64,000 nt of DNA from Spirochaetota bacterium (lineage in GTDB: Bacteria; Spirochaetota; Spirochaetia; Treponematales; Treponemataceae). The notes under the pieces were generated by a model. That model saw only the letters and a program-made list of their open reading frames with translations, did not search any database and was not told the origin of the DNA. Positions 45,852 to 54,262 of this stretch are shown here, in pieces (within the stretch, counting starts at the first letter, position 1; every line of letters begins with the position of its first letter). Position numbers and translations under genes: made by a program. Location of the stretch: positions 1 to 64,000 of the forward strand of contig JAEEQG010000096.1 in NCBI GenBank assembly GCA_016285185.1. Direction: 5' to 3'.

Positions 45852-46658
45852 ATGGCAAAGATTACGGCAGAAAGCAGAGAATTGTTTGAAAAAAAGAGTG
45901 TTGCTTACAAAAATGAAATAAAAGAGATAATGAAGCGTGAAAAAACAACGCTCGATTCGATAAGCAAGGATAAGACTGGTGTCGGCTACAAGAAACTTCA
46001 GCTTGTTGAAGACATGATTTATATTTCGACTATCTATATCGCAATAAGTAATCTTTCAATGGAGATTCTTGCCGTAAGAAGTGAGGAATCTCTCAACGAA
46101 GGACGCAAAACTCTATACAAAGCAATTATTTATCTTGAAGAAGTCGTTACAAATATTATAGATGCTCCATATTCCGATTTTGAAAAGAATCTTGAAGAAA
46201 TTGCGGAAACTCCAGTTGAAAAGCGTTATTACCTTATAAGAAAACTTGGTCTTGCAATCAGACTTATTATGGATGCTTACGGCGACAACACAAAATGGAA
46301 ATGGTCTTTTGTAGAGCTTAACGGACGCTATACAACTGTTGCCAAGAATGTTCTCGACATGAACAAGGCTATGAAAGATTATTTTGATGGTCGTGCCGAA
46401 GATCATGATGTATCTGTTTATTATATCCGCCTATTAAAAAAACTGCTTTCAAAATCTGCTGACGGTTATCGTGAACGCTATGAGCTTTCAACCAGACGTG
46501 CCGATGATATGCGTCTTGGTATCAACTATCTTATTGCTTATCGTCGTCTTTTGATTGTTATGGGCGAAAAGGACGAAGCTGAAGAAATCAAGAAGAAAAT
46601 TCAGGTTTGGAAAGAAAAGATGGAGCAGGATAGTAAAAAGCAGAAAGATGCCAAGTAG
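45852..46658 (+). CDS. Conserved helical protein, function unknown
   Basis: A 268-residue soluble, highly charged, mostly helical protein with no signal peptide or membrane segment. I do not recognise a family. Features include YLIRKLGLAIRLIMDAYGDN, a KWKWSFVELNGRYTTVAKN block with several aromatics, and a Lys/Glu-rich C-terminal helix. GGAGGATAG lies upstream, and recN ends 8 bases before the ATG, so they are co-transcribed. It may be a treponeme-specific partner of the repair or methyltransferase genes; that is a guess from position. Confidence 0.72.
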   Translation: MAKITAESRELFEKKSVAYKNEIKEIMKREKTTLDSISKDKTGVGYKKLQLVEDMIYISTIYIAISNLSMEILAVRSEESLNEGRKTLYKAIIYLEEVVTNIIDAPYSDFEKNLEEIAETPVEKRYYLIRKLGLAIRLIMDAYGDNTKWKWSFVELNGRYTTVAKNVLDMNKAMKDYFDGRAEDHDVSVYYIRLLKKLLSKSADGYRERYELSTRRADDMRLGINYLIAYRRLLIVMGEKDEAEEIKKKIQVWKEKMEQDSKKQKDAK

Positions 46659-46694
46659 TTTTAGAACTATTACAATTTTAGTTGAAAAAGTTTC

Positions 46695-47495
46695 ATGAAA
46701 AAACAGTCCAAAACTAATGGCAAAGAAAGTTTTGATGCTTATTACAATGAGGTTTTCGGCGAGCGATGGAAACAGCTGAAAAAGGCTCTGCTTGCTGAAA
46801 ACAAACAGGCCGCGTTTTCTGATTCCTTAAAAAAAACATACTGGCTCGATTCCGGCAGTTATATTGCAGCAATGAATCTGCCTCTTGATGGTGCAAAAAC
46901 TATTGCAGACATGTGTGCTGCTCCCGGTGGAAAATCGCTTGTAATCGCAACACATATGGACAAGGATGCGGTGCTTGTTTCCAATGAGCGTTCAAGAGAC
47001 CGCAAGGCACGATTACAGCGTGTTTTACAGGAACATCTTGCGGAAGATGTTTTTTCGCGGATTAAGGTTACAGGTTATGATGCAGGCAGATGGTGTCAAC
47101 ACGAACAGAATGCTTATGATCGTATTCTGCTGGATGTTCCTTGTTCTTCTGAGCGGCATGTTATTTCTGATCCCAAGTATCTTGCAATGTGGTCTCCTGC
47201 AAGAATACGGAATCTTTCAACAACACAATGGTCTATCCTTTCATCAGCACTGATAGTGCTTAAAAAGGGAGGATATTTGCTTTATTCTACCTGCGCTTTG
47301 ACCGATAAAGAAAATGATGGAGTAATTGATCGTGCCTTAAAAAAGTACGATAACGTAAGTGTTGTTTCTATTGATGAAAAAAAATACAGCACTATTTGTT
47401 CCGGGGAAAAAACAAAAAATGGTGTGATAGTTCTTCCTGATGTTCAGGATGGTGCAGGACCACTTTATTTTAGTTTATTATTTAAAAGTTTTTAA
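46695..47495 (+). CDS. RNA m5C methyltransferase, NOL1/NOP2/Sun (RsmB/RsmF) family
   Basis: A 266-residue SAM-dependent methyltransferase. MCAAPGGKSLVIATHM is the SAM motif, ILLDVPCSSERHVI holds the motif IV cysteine and LLYSTCALTDKENDGV the catalytic motif VI cysteine, the two-cysteine arrangement of RNA cytosine-5 methyltransferases. It is short: the N-terminal NusB-like and C-terminal PUA parts of larger relatives are missing. The target (rRNA or tRNA) cannot be told from sequence. Confidence 0.87.
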   Translation: MKKQSKTNGKESFDAYYNEVFGERWKQLKKALLAENKQAAFSDSLKKTYWLDSGSYIAAMNLPLDGAKTIADMCAAPGGKSLVIATHMDKDAVLVSNERSRDRKARLQRVLQEHLAEDVFSRIKVTGYDAGRWCQHEQNAYDRILLDVPCSSERHVISDPKYLAMWSPARIRNLSTTQWSILSSALIVLKKGGYLLYSTCALTDKENDGVIDRALKKYDNVSVVSIDEKKYSTICSGEKTKNGVIVLPDVQDGAGPLYFSLLFKSF

Positions 47496-47541
47496 TGGAC
47501 TATTAAAAAATTATATATTATACTTTTGCCAAGGAGTAGGT

Positions 47542-48777
47542 ATGGTATCCGATACAACTATACGTGAAAAAAAATTACAAAAGATAATTGAACTCGAAAA
47601 AGTGTTGAGTCAGATTCAGGATACTGACGTACTTCTTGAAAGAATTCTTACAGAAGCAAGAGCTATTGTTCATGCTGATGCAGGTTCAATTTATGTGCAT
47701 GAGGATGGAATGATTAAAATCCGTTATGCTCAGAATGAAACACAGCGTCGACGTCTTGCACCCGGACAAAAACTACCTTTCAATTTCTTTTCTTTTAGGG
47801 TTGATGAAAAATCAATGTGCGGTTATTCCGTTCTTACTGGAAAAATCGTAAATGTTCCAGACGCTTATGAAATAGATGGTTTGCCTTTTGTTTTCAATAA
47901 GCAGTCTGATATGCTCACAGGTTATAGAACTAAATCTGTTCTGACTGTACCGTTACGAACCGCAGCTGGAAAGACTCTCGGAGTTATGCAAATTCTTAAT
48001 GCGGAGGACGAGAAAGGCAATATTATTGAATTTGACCCTGATGCGGAATTGTACATTGCTCATTTTGCAAGTAGTGCTACTCAGGCTTTGGAACGGGCAA
48101 ATCTCACACGATCAATGGTTTTGCGTATGGTTCAGATGGCAGAGTTCCGTGATCCAAAAGAAACCGGTTCGCATGTAAATCGTGTTGCCAACTATGCGGT
48201 TGAAATTTATGACCATTGGGCATTTAAACACAATATCTCTATCCAAGAATCAGAAAAATTCCGTGATACTCTTAAAATAGCGGCTATGTTGCATGATGTC
48301 GGCAAGGTAGCTGTTTCTGATGTTATTCTAAAAAAACCAGACAAACTTACGGATGAAGAATATAAAATAATCCAAAATCATACACTTGTTGGTGCGTCTC
48401 TTTTTGATGATCTACAGTCTGATTTGGATCTTATGTCAAGGGATGTAGCTCTTCGACACCACGAACGCTGGGATGGTAAAGGATATCCTGGCAAAGTGGA
48501 CTTGAAAAGTGGAAAAGCGCTTGAAACGGATCCTGAAACAGGAAGACCGAAAGGTCTGCATGGTGACGAAATCCCGCTTGCTGCAAGGATTGTATCGCTT
48601 GCAGATGTTTATGATGCGCTTTCTTCAAAGCGTTCTTATAAGCGTTCCTGGACAGAAGATGAAGTTTTGCGCGAAATTCAGGCTCAGGCAGGATCTCAGT
48701 TTGACCCGGAACTTGTTATGGATTTTTTTGAAGTTTTACCGAATATCAGACAGATTCAACTTGCTTGGCCGGATTAA
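47542..48777 (+). CDS. GAF/HD-GYP protein, probable c-di-GMP phosphodiesterase
   Basis: A protein of about 411 residues. A short coiled coil (1-30), a GAF domain (about 25-190; RAIVHADAGSIYVHEDG), then an HD-GYP domain (about 205-400). The metal ligands are present in MLHDVGKVAV and RHHERWDGKGYPG, and ARIVSLADVYDALSSKR completes the site. There is an insertion of about 15 residues after GYPGK compared with the usual GYPxGLKGEEIP. It should hydrolyse c-di-GMP, controlled by ligand binding to GAF. I chose the ATG at 47542 after AAGGAG. Confidence 0.9.
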   Translation: MVSDTTIREKKLQKIIELEKVLSQIQDTDVLLERILTEARAIVHADAGSIYVHEDGMIKIRYAQNETQRRRLAPGQKLPFNFFSFRVDEKSMCGYSVLTGKIVNVPDAYEIDGLPFVFNKQSDMLTGYRTKSVLTVPLRTAAGKTLGVMQILNAEDEKGNIIEFDPDAELYIAHFASSATQALERANLTRSMVLRMVQMAEFRDPKETGSHVNRVANYAVEIYDHWAFKHNISIQESEKFRDTLKIAAMLHDVGKVAVSDVILKKPDKLTDEEYKIIQNHTLVGASLFDDLQSDLDLMSRDVALRHHERWDGKGYPGKVDLKSGKALETDPETGRPKGLHGDEIPLAARIVSLADVYDALSSKRSYKRSWTEDEVLREIQAQAGSQFDPELVMDFFEVLPNIRQIQLAWPD

Positions 48778-49259
48778 TTCTGGACGGCTAATTCTTTCAG
48801 TTTTTTTTGTAATTCTCTATCAAGACTATTTGCAAATAGGTTTATTTCTTTTTTCCCGTAAACGCTGGTTCGTTCGGGCATTATGCCGTTATTGTACAGT
48901 TCAAGATGAAAATTTCTCATTGCAAGTTTTTCTTTTATATTCTCTTTTGTAAAAACTAACCCTCTGTCATTAAGAGTACAGATATTTTTATCCAAAAGAC
49001 GTGATGCAAGAGGAATATCACGCGTGACTACCAAATCATTTGCTTTGATATTGTCAACAATATAATTGTCTGCTGCGTTTTCTGAAGAATCACATATGTA
49101 CATTGAAAAAAGGTTGTCTTTAGGAATAGGTATTTGGCGATTGGCAACAAAGTTGACTTTTATATTAAGGCGTTTTGAAAAGCGGATAACAAGATCTTTA
49201 ACTTGAAGGGGACAGGAATCTGCGTCTATCCAGATAGAAAAGGGCTGTAATGTTGTCAT
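48774..49259 (-). CDS. YaiI/YqxD family protein (UPF0178, DUF188)
   Basis: A 161-residue protein with the DUF188 signature SIWIDADSCPLQVKDLVIRF and LVVTRDIPLASRLLDKN, a PIN-like/NYN-like nuclease fold whose conserved aspartates (IDAD, TRD) suggest metal binding. The activity is not established. It is the last gene of the infC operon. It overlaps zapA by 4 bases at its start and the convergent HD-GYP gene at its end. Confidence 0.88.
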   Translation of the reverse strand: MTTLQPFSIWIDADSCPLQVKDLVIRFSKRLNIKVNFVANRQIPIPKDNLFSMYICDSSENAADNYIVDNIKANDLVVTRDIPLASRLLDKNICTLNDRGLVFTKENIKEKLAMRNFHLELYNNGIMPERTSVYGKKEINLFANSLDRELQKKLKELAVQN

Positions 49260-49564
49260 TTTAGTATTTGATCGATGGAATCAATCATTTTCAGTGTTCT
49301 CTTTTCAAGTTCAGCTAATTCGGTTTTTGTACAATTTTCTTTTATTGAATCATGTGAAAGCTGGGCCTTAAACAACTCGTCTGTTAGCATTATACCGGCA
49401 AGAACAGCAGTTTTAAGAGGTTCTTTTAATGGTGTTGTATTCTGTATGTTTTGGACGACTGATTCATAATATTGTAAAAGGCGGTTCAGATATTCAGAAT
49501 CTTCATCTGCCTGTATGCTGAAAGAAGTACCCAAAATTGTTATGGAAAGTGTACTTTTTTTCAT
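49256..49564 (-). CDS. zapA: Cell division protein ZapA
   Basis: A 102-residue protein with the ZapA plan: a beta strand STLSITILGTSFSIQADEDS, a conserved helix EYLNRLLQYYESVVQNIQN and a C-terminal coiled coil. ZapA crosslinks FtsZ protofilaments at the division ring. It follows a coiled-coil gene in the infC-rpmI-rplT operon. In several bacteria zapA sits next to ribosomal or pheT genes, so the placement is not odd. Confidence 0.82.
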   Translation of the reverse strand: MKKSTLSITILGTSFSIQADEDSEYLNRLLQYYESVVQNIQNTTPLKEPLKTAVLAGIMLTDELFKAQLSHDSIKENCTKTELAELEKRTLKMIDSIDQILK

Positions 49565-49570
49565 AAAATA

Positions 49571-50056
49571 TTAAAAAATGTCTAATTGCTGTGAATTGTC
49601 AGTAGAATTGTCTGTTTCTTCATCAGCCTGTTTTTCGAATGCTGTTTCGGTAAAAACTGATGACTGAAAATGATCCTGCTGTTCAATAGGACTTATCGGT
49701 TGTTGATGTGATACAGAAGCTGGCTGAACAGGAGGTGTATTTGTTTGGGGAATCGGATTTGAAACTGTATCAGACAATGAAGCTGTCTCGGAACGCGTGT
49801 TCAAAACCGAATCCTCAACGTTATCAAGATATTTCAAAGCGTTGATTATCCCTTGCTCGATTCTTGGCTGATCATTTTCAAAAATTGTCAGTTTGTTCTG
49901 CATTTCGGTATTTGTTTTTTGCAGTTCGTCACTTTTGACTTTTAGTGCCGAAAACTCGTTACGCAAAAAATCATTTTCCTTTTGCAGTTCGCTGATTTTT
50001 TTTACAGCCAATTCAACTTTTTGTTCTAAAAGTTGAATCTGATCAAGGGAAATCAT
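49571..50056 (-). CDS. Coiled-coil protein next to zapA (ZapB-like)
   Basis: A 161-residue protein. Residues 1-75 are a heptad coiled coil (ISLDQIQLLEQKVELAVKKI, ELQKENDFLRNEFSALKVK). The C-terminal half is low-complexity and Gln/Pro/Ser-rich, with the end DNSQQLDIF that could be a short linear binding motif. ZapB is a small coiled-coil FtsZ-ring factor that binds ZapA; position beside zapA and the shape make a similar role reasonable, but sequence alone cannot prove it. Confidence 0.65.
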   Translation of the reverse strand: MISLDQIQLLEQKVELAVKKISELQKENDFLRNEFSALKVKSDELQKTNTEMQNKLTIFENDQPRIEQGIINALKYLDNVEDSVLNTRSETASLSDTVSNPIPQTNTPPVQPASVSHQQPISPIEQQDHFQSSVFTETAFEKQADEETDNSTDNSQQLDIF

Positions 50057-50059
50057 AAA

Positions 50060-50419
50060 TTATGCTCCAATTGCTTTTTTTGCAACTGCTACAACTTCCT
50101 TAAAAGCTGCAGGATCTTCAATGGCCATATTTGATAAAGCTTTGCGGTTAATAACAACATTAGCTTTTGTCAAACCGTCAATGAATCTTGAGTAACTGAT
50201 ACCCTCAGCACGGCATGCTGCATTCAGACGTGAAATCCACAGAGAACGCATTACACCTTTTTTATCACGGCGGTCAACATATGCACTGCACAATGCCTTT
50301 ACAACAGCATCCTTTGCAGCTTTGAAGTTTGTTCCGCGTCTTCCACGGAAACCTTTGGCAAGTTTAAGAATCTTTTTACGGTGATTCTTGCGTTTTGTAC
50401 CATCTATTGCTCTAGACAT
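50060..50419 (-). CDS. rplT: 50S ribosomal protein L20
   Basis: A 119-residue L20: MSRAIDGTKRKNHRKKILKL, AKGFRGRRGTNFKAAKDAV, SLWISRLNAACRAEGISYS. It binds 23S rRNA early in assembly and represses the rpmI-rplT messages in E. coli and B. subtilis. It is third in the infC-rpmI-rplT cluster. Confidence 0.97.
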   Translation of the reverse strand: MSRAIDGTKRKNHRKKILKLAKGFRGRRGTNFKAAKDAVVKALCSAYVDRRDKKGVMRSLWISRLNAACRAEGISYSRFIDGLTKANVVINRKALSNMAIEDPAAFKEVVAVAKKAIGA

Positions 50420-50448
50420 CTAATACTCCTTAAAAGACATGAAACTGA

Positions 50449-50649
50449 TTAACCGTAAGGCAACATTTGTTTTCTTACTCTAGGCGCTTCGGATTCGCTG
50501 AGGATTCCTGCTGCACGAAGGTTTCTCTTGCGTTTTGCAGCCTTTTTTGTAAGAATATGTCGAAGGTTCATTTTTTTGTACTTTACTTTTCCTGTTCCTG
50601 TCAGAGAAAAGCGTTTAGCGGCACTTCGCTTTGATTTCATTTTGGGCAT
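50449..50649 (-). CDS. rpmI: 50S ribosomal protein L35
   Basis: A 66-residue L35: [40 protein letters not shown], ending KQMLPYG. It lies between infC and rplT with gaps of 10 and 29 bases. Normal length and composition. Confidence 0.96.
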   Translation of the reverse strand: MPKMKSKRSAAKRFSLTGTGKVKYKKMNLRHILTKKAAKRKRNLRAAGILSESEAPRVRKQMLPYG

Positions 50650-50659
50650 TTCGTCAACC

Positions 50660-51181
50660 TCATTTTTTTACTTTAGGAACAACTACCATTGACATAAAAC
50701 GACCTTCCATAGCGGGTTGTTTTTCCAGTGTGTAGTCATCTTCAAGTCGATTTAAAACTTCTTTAAGAACTTCCAGTCCAAGATCGGTATGAGCCAGTTC
50801 ACGTCCCCGAAAACGTACTGTAACTTTTACCTTGTTACCTTCTGCTAAAAATTCTTTAATATGTTTTGATTTAAACTCAATGTCACCATCAGCAATTTTA
50901 GGTTGCATTCTGATTTCTTTGAGCTTAAGTACTTTTTGTTTTTTCTTGGAGTCACGGAGCTTTTTCTCCAATTCAAAACGATATTTACCATAATCAAGGA
51001 TTTTACATACGGGCGGATTCGCCTGAGGTGCGACTTCAACAAGATCCAGTTCCTGTTCCTTTGCTATTTTAAGTGCTTCAAGAATTGGAACTATACCTCT
51101 CTGTTCACCCTCACCATCAATAAGTCTGACTTCACGTACACGGATTTGTTCATTAACCCGCAAGCCTTTATTTTCCGCCAA
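50660..51181 (-). CDS. infC: Translation initiation factor IF-3 (TTG start)
   Basis: A 173-residue IF-3: [20 protein letters not shown] in the N-domain, a linker, and [19 protein letters not shown] in the C-domain. It discriminates initiator tRNA and start codons. The start is TTG (51179-51181), four bases after GGAGG; the N-terminus aligns with the family, and no ATG is near. IF-3 commonly uses a rare start codon so that excess IF-3 represses its own translation. Confidence 0.96.
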   Translation of the reverse strand: MAENKGLRVNEQIRVREVRLIDGEGEQRGIVPILEALKIAKEQELDLVEVAPQANPPVCKILDYGKYRFELEKKLRDSKKKQKVLKLKEIRMQPKIADGDIEFKSKHIKEFLAEGNKVKVTVRFRGRELAHTDLGLEVLKEVLNRLEDDYTLEKQPAMEGRFMSMVVVPKVKK

Positions 51182-51194
51182 CGATCCTCCTCAT

Positions 51195-51264
51195 GTACGG
51201 TAATTCCGTACTATAAAAGCAAAACATATAGGATATAATAACAGAAAATTCATTAAAATGTCTA
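51195..51264 (-). promoter_or_regulatory. infC promoter and leader hairpin
   Basis: Minus strand TAGACA (51259-51264), 18 bases, TATTAT (51235-51240). In the leader, GTACGG and CCGTAC (51206-51211 with 51195-51200, loop of five) form a hairpin that ends a few bases before the GAGGAGG ribosome site. The stem could limit ribosome access. Confidence 0.55.
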
Positions 51265-51304
51265 TAGCATTTTACAATCATTATATGCAGACAGGGTTTG
51301 TTAA

Positions 51305-52423
51305 TTATAAATCGGTGAGAATATTTGTCTGGTTCTCATACTTGAATTTGTCTGCTACTTCCTTGAAAAGCTCTACAAGTTTAGGATCAAATTGTGTTCC
51401 GCTTGATTCAATAATGATTTTTACAGCTTCGTCATGAGTGAAAGCCTTTTTGTAGGGTCTGTCCGAAACTAGTGCATCATATACATCAGCTATGGCCATT
51501 ACTCTTCCAGGTAGAGGAATATCTTCTCCTTTCAGTTTATTGGGATAGCCTTGTCCGTCCCATCGTTCGTGGTGATGTTGTGCCAGTATTTCCGCATATT
51601 TTAGGAATTCATCACCATATATTGAAACAGAAATTTTTCGTATAATTTTAGCGCCGAATGTGGTATGTTGCATCATTATTTCCATTTCTTCCGGAGTAAG
51701 CTTTTCCTGTTTTTTCAGTATTGTATCAGAAATTGCAATTTTACCTACATCATGAAGCTGGGCTGACTGTATAAGTAATGGGATTTTCCAGTATGAGATT
51801 TCTTCTTTGTAAACACCTTTTTCTTTCATGGCTTTAAGCATAACTGAAAGATAATGTTGTGTACGTTCTATGTGTCCACCTGTATTTACATCTCTGAATT
51901 CAACAAGGTTTGCAACCGTACTTAGTATCGAATATTGTAATTGAAGGATTGTTTCTGTTTTTTCTTTTACGATTCTGTTAAGATTTTCGTTGAAAAACTG
52001 AAGTTCTTTTTGTTGTTCAATTAATGCGAGATGGTGTTCTATGCGTTTAAGAAGAATAGGCGGAGAGAAAGGCTTGTAAATGTAGTCAATTGCACCGAGT
52101 GTAAGTCCTTTAATTTCGCTTTCAACATCATCTTTTGCCGTAAGAAAGATTACAGGTATATTTTGGGTTTCTTCTTTTCGCTTTAGTTCTTTTATTATCT
52201 CGAAACCACTGACTCCAGGCATTTCTATATCAAGTAATAAAAGATCCGGTATGTTTTTTTCAAGCACATTAAGCAATTCAAGACCGGATGTTAAAAGGGT
52301 AAGTTTATAATGTTCTCTCAGAACACCTGCGGCAACTTTAAGATTTGTAACTTCATCATCTACTATAAAAACTTGTTTTTTACTTTCTTTATTAAATATA
52401 TCATTATTAAATACTTCATTCAT
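51305..52423 (-). CDS. Response regulator with HD-GYP output (RpfG type)
   Basis: A 372-residue protein. The receiver domain (about 15-135) has VFIVDDEVTNLKVA, the phospho-acceptor Asp in LLLLDIEMPGVSGFE and the Lys in VIFLTAKDD. A helical linker follows, then HD-GYP (about 165-350) with QLHDVGKIAISD, HHHERWDGQGYPNKLKGEDI and MAIDVYDAL-type sequence (VMAIADVYDALVSDR). It should degrade c-di-GMP when phosphorylated. No kinase gene is adjacent. The -10 TATAAT is only 6 bases before the ATG, so the message may be leaderless. Confidence 0.92.
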   Translation of the reverse strand: MNEVFNNDIFNKESKKQVFIVDDEVTNLKVAAGVLREHYKLTLLTSGLELLNVLEKNIPDLLLLDIEMPGVSGFEIIKELKRKEETQNIPVIFLTAKDDVESEIKGLTLGAIDYIYKPFSPPILLKRIEHHLALIEQQKELQFFNENLNRIVKEKTETILQLQYSILSTVANLVEFRDVNTGGHIERTQHYLSVMLKAMKEKGVYKEEISYWKIPLLIQSAQLHDVGKIAISDTILKKQEKLTPEEMEIMMQHTTFGAKIIRKISVSIYGDEFLKYAEILAQHHHERWDGQGYPNKLKGEDIPLPGRVMAIADVYDALVSDRPYKKAFTHDEAVKIIIESSGTQFDPKLVELFKEVADKFKYENQTNILTDL

Positions 52424-52429
52424 ATATTT

Positions 52430-52458
52430 ATTATAACAGAAAAATAGATGAATTTGAA
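52430..52458 (-). promoter_or_regulatory. Promoter of the HD-GYP regulator, start-codon proximal
   Basis: Minus strand TTCAAA (52453-52458), 17 bases, TATAAT (52430-52435). The start codon begins at 52423, 6 bases past the -10, about where transcription should begin. Confidence 0.6.
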
Positions 52459-52493
52459 CTTTTTGAGAAAAAAAATGTTTATCTTTCTAGAAC

Positions 52494-53081
52494 TCAGCAA
52501 AAGCGTTGAGGTGGTGATACAACCCAGATAGCTTTAAGTTCCTTATCGCCTTTGTTATAAATAACATGTGGGGTAGAAGCCGAAAAAGATACACTATCAC
52601 CTTCATAAAGTTCATAGGTGTTTGATTCATAGTGCAGTTCTGCTTTTCCTTTCAATATATAACCCATTTCTCTTCCAGGATGTCCGTATGATCCCCTGTG
52701 TGTATTACCGTGTGGTGGAATCGTTATTATATAGGCTTCTAAAGCATGAGCGCCATCTGAAGTAGCTGGTTTAGATATTTCTTCATAAACAACTTCATCT
52801 TCCGAAATTTTTCTTCTGGCTTTTGCTTTTGTAACTCTAACTGTCACTTCCTGTCTGTATCCTTCAAAAAGGTATTCCAGATTTACATCAAGAATATCAG
52901 ACAGTGCTAGCAGTGTTTCTACAGAAGGTGATACTTTGTTTCTTTCAATTTGTGAAACAAGACTTTCACTAATATCCGCTTGTTGTGCGACTTGTTTTAA
53001 TGTATAACCGCGGCGTTCCCGTACTTGGCGAAGCTTTGCTCCGCATCTGAAGATTTCTTTTTTATTTTGCATATATATCAT
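52494..53081 (-). CDS. XRE-cupin transcriptional regulator
   Basis: A 195-residue protein. An XRE helix-turn-helix (about 12-72; GYTLKQVAQQADISESLVSQ) is followed by a cupin_2 barrel (about 110-190; PHGNTHRGSYGHPGREMGYI and YELYEGDSVSFSASTPHVIY). This domain pair is found in regulators such as PuuR and MppR-like proteins, often controlling amine or amino-acid metabolism. The ATG could be at 53081 or 53072. It overlaps the end of the preceding gene, so they are co-transcribed. The ligand is unknown. Confidence 0.87.
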   Translation of the reverse strand: MIYMQNKKEIFRCGAKLRQVRERRGYTLKQVAQQADISESLVSQIERNKVSPSVETLLALSDILDVNLEYLFEGYRQEVTVRVTKAKARRKISEDEVVYEEISKPATSDGAHALEAYIITIPPHGNTHRGSYGHPGREMGYILKGKAELHYESNTYELYEGDSVSFSASTPHVIYNKGDKELKAIWVVSPPQRFC

Positions 53082-54156
53082 TGTGCTGTTTTTCTAGATT
53101 TTTTTCAAGAATAAAACGTGTAAAATGATCTTCAAGTGTCTTATGTGGACCATCAAGATTGAGTCTCGTTCTGGCGCGTGCATTATCGCGGCGTATTGTA
53201 TAACGCAGATAAAAATTGCGGGGATCAAGCTCAACGTCTACTGGAATACGTTCACCGAGAAGTGCATAAACATCTTCACGACTGATTGAGGTACAAGACT
53301 GTTCTTTTATTTTATTCTTAAGGATATTTATCTGTTCATGTGATAAGGAAAATAAGAATTCTTCAAGTGCCTGAGAAATATCCGGATCACTAAGTTTTTC
53401 CTTAATGAATAATGTCCATTGTTCATCAAGCTCAATGGTAAGCAAAAGCAATTCACTTGTTCCAACCATTGTTCCAAAAGCTGGCACAAGTTTGTCCCTT
53501 ACTGTCCATACTGCTTCAAGAACCGGTGCAATATCGGCAACATTCTGGTCACTGCGGTGTTCCCACAAAACAATAAGCGAAACGGCAATCTGTTCTCGTA
53601 TATCCTGTGGAATCTGGGTGTCTTCCAACAGAGAAAGATAAACGTCCTCAGCCATGATTGTGAACATTATTCTGAGTGTCGCAGATCGTAATGCTTCAAG
53701 GTCTTTTGTATGAAAATGCTGTGCCCGTGCTGCTTTTGACATGGAAACAAAAGTATGAAATTTAGCTACAAGAAAACCTTTTCCCAGAATTGCCTTTGAG
53801 GGAAGATGCAACATTCTGTCACCTGTTCTGAATTCCAAAAGTGCGTGTACAAGAGATTCCTGCGTGCGTACTTCCTGTCCTGCAAAAACCTGTCTTTGCA
53901 AAAGAGATGGAAATCGCGCAATTGCAGCGGCAAGGCGTTCCAAATCTGCTATTTGTGCAGTTATATTTTCAAGAGATTGTGGCGAAGAAGTGCGTAATTG
54001 TTCAAAGACCATGTTGACAAGTTCTTTTTCTTTTGTGGATAAAACGACGATATTTGTATTTATATCATCGTTCTTTTTGCTTGAATCGTTATCAAAGAAT
54101 TCATCAATGCTTACCGGAGTAAAAAGTAAATCTTGTTTATCGCCTGATTCTTCCAC
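53062..54156 (-). CDS. Conserved helical protein, function unknown (GTG start)
   Basis: A 364-residue soluble, mainly helical protein; I do not recognise a family. Notable parts are a hydrophobic/charged N-terminal domain, LLEFRTGDRMLHLPSKAILG, QHFHTKDLEALRSATLRIMF, and a C-terminal basic block (RDNARARTRLNLDGPHK). The frame opens at GTG 54154-54156, supported by a strong promoter whose -10 lies 9 bases upstream, and there is no Shine-Dalgarno. The XRE-cupin gene overlaps its end and may regulate with or through it. Confidence 0.72.
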   Translation of the reverse strand: MEESGDKQDLLFTPVSIDEFFDNDSSKKNDDINTNIVVLSTKEKELVNMVFEQLRTSSPQSLENITAQIADLERLAAAIARFPSLLQRQVFAGQEVRTQESLVHALLEFRTGDRMLHLPSKAILGKGFLVAKFHTFVSMSKAARAQHFHTKDLEALRSATLRIMFTIMAEDVYLSLLEDTQIPQDIREQIAVSLIVLWEHRSDQNVADIAPVLEAVWTVRDKLVPAFGTMVGTSELLLLTIELDEQWTLFIKEKLSDPDISQALEEFLFSLSHEQINILKNKIKEQSCTSISREDVYALLGERIPVDVELDPRNFYLRYTIRRDNARARTRLNLDGPHKTLEDHFTRFILEKNLEKQHNDIYAK

Positions 54157-54165
54157 AATAATCTA

Positions 54166-54194
54166 ATTATAACACGAAAAAATAAAAATGTCAT
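54166..54194 (-). promoter_or_regulatory. Strong promoter, start-codon proximal
   Basis: Minus strand ATGACA (54189-54194), 17 bases, a perfect TATAAT (54166-54171). The GTG start codon begins 9 bases beyond the -10, so the expected leader is three to four bases. Confidence 0.68.
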
Positions 54195-54262
54195 TAGAAT
54201 CAAAATAATGAAAAAGTGAGAAAATATAGGTTTAAAAGAATTATAAAATGAAAGATTTGAAA

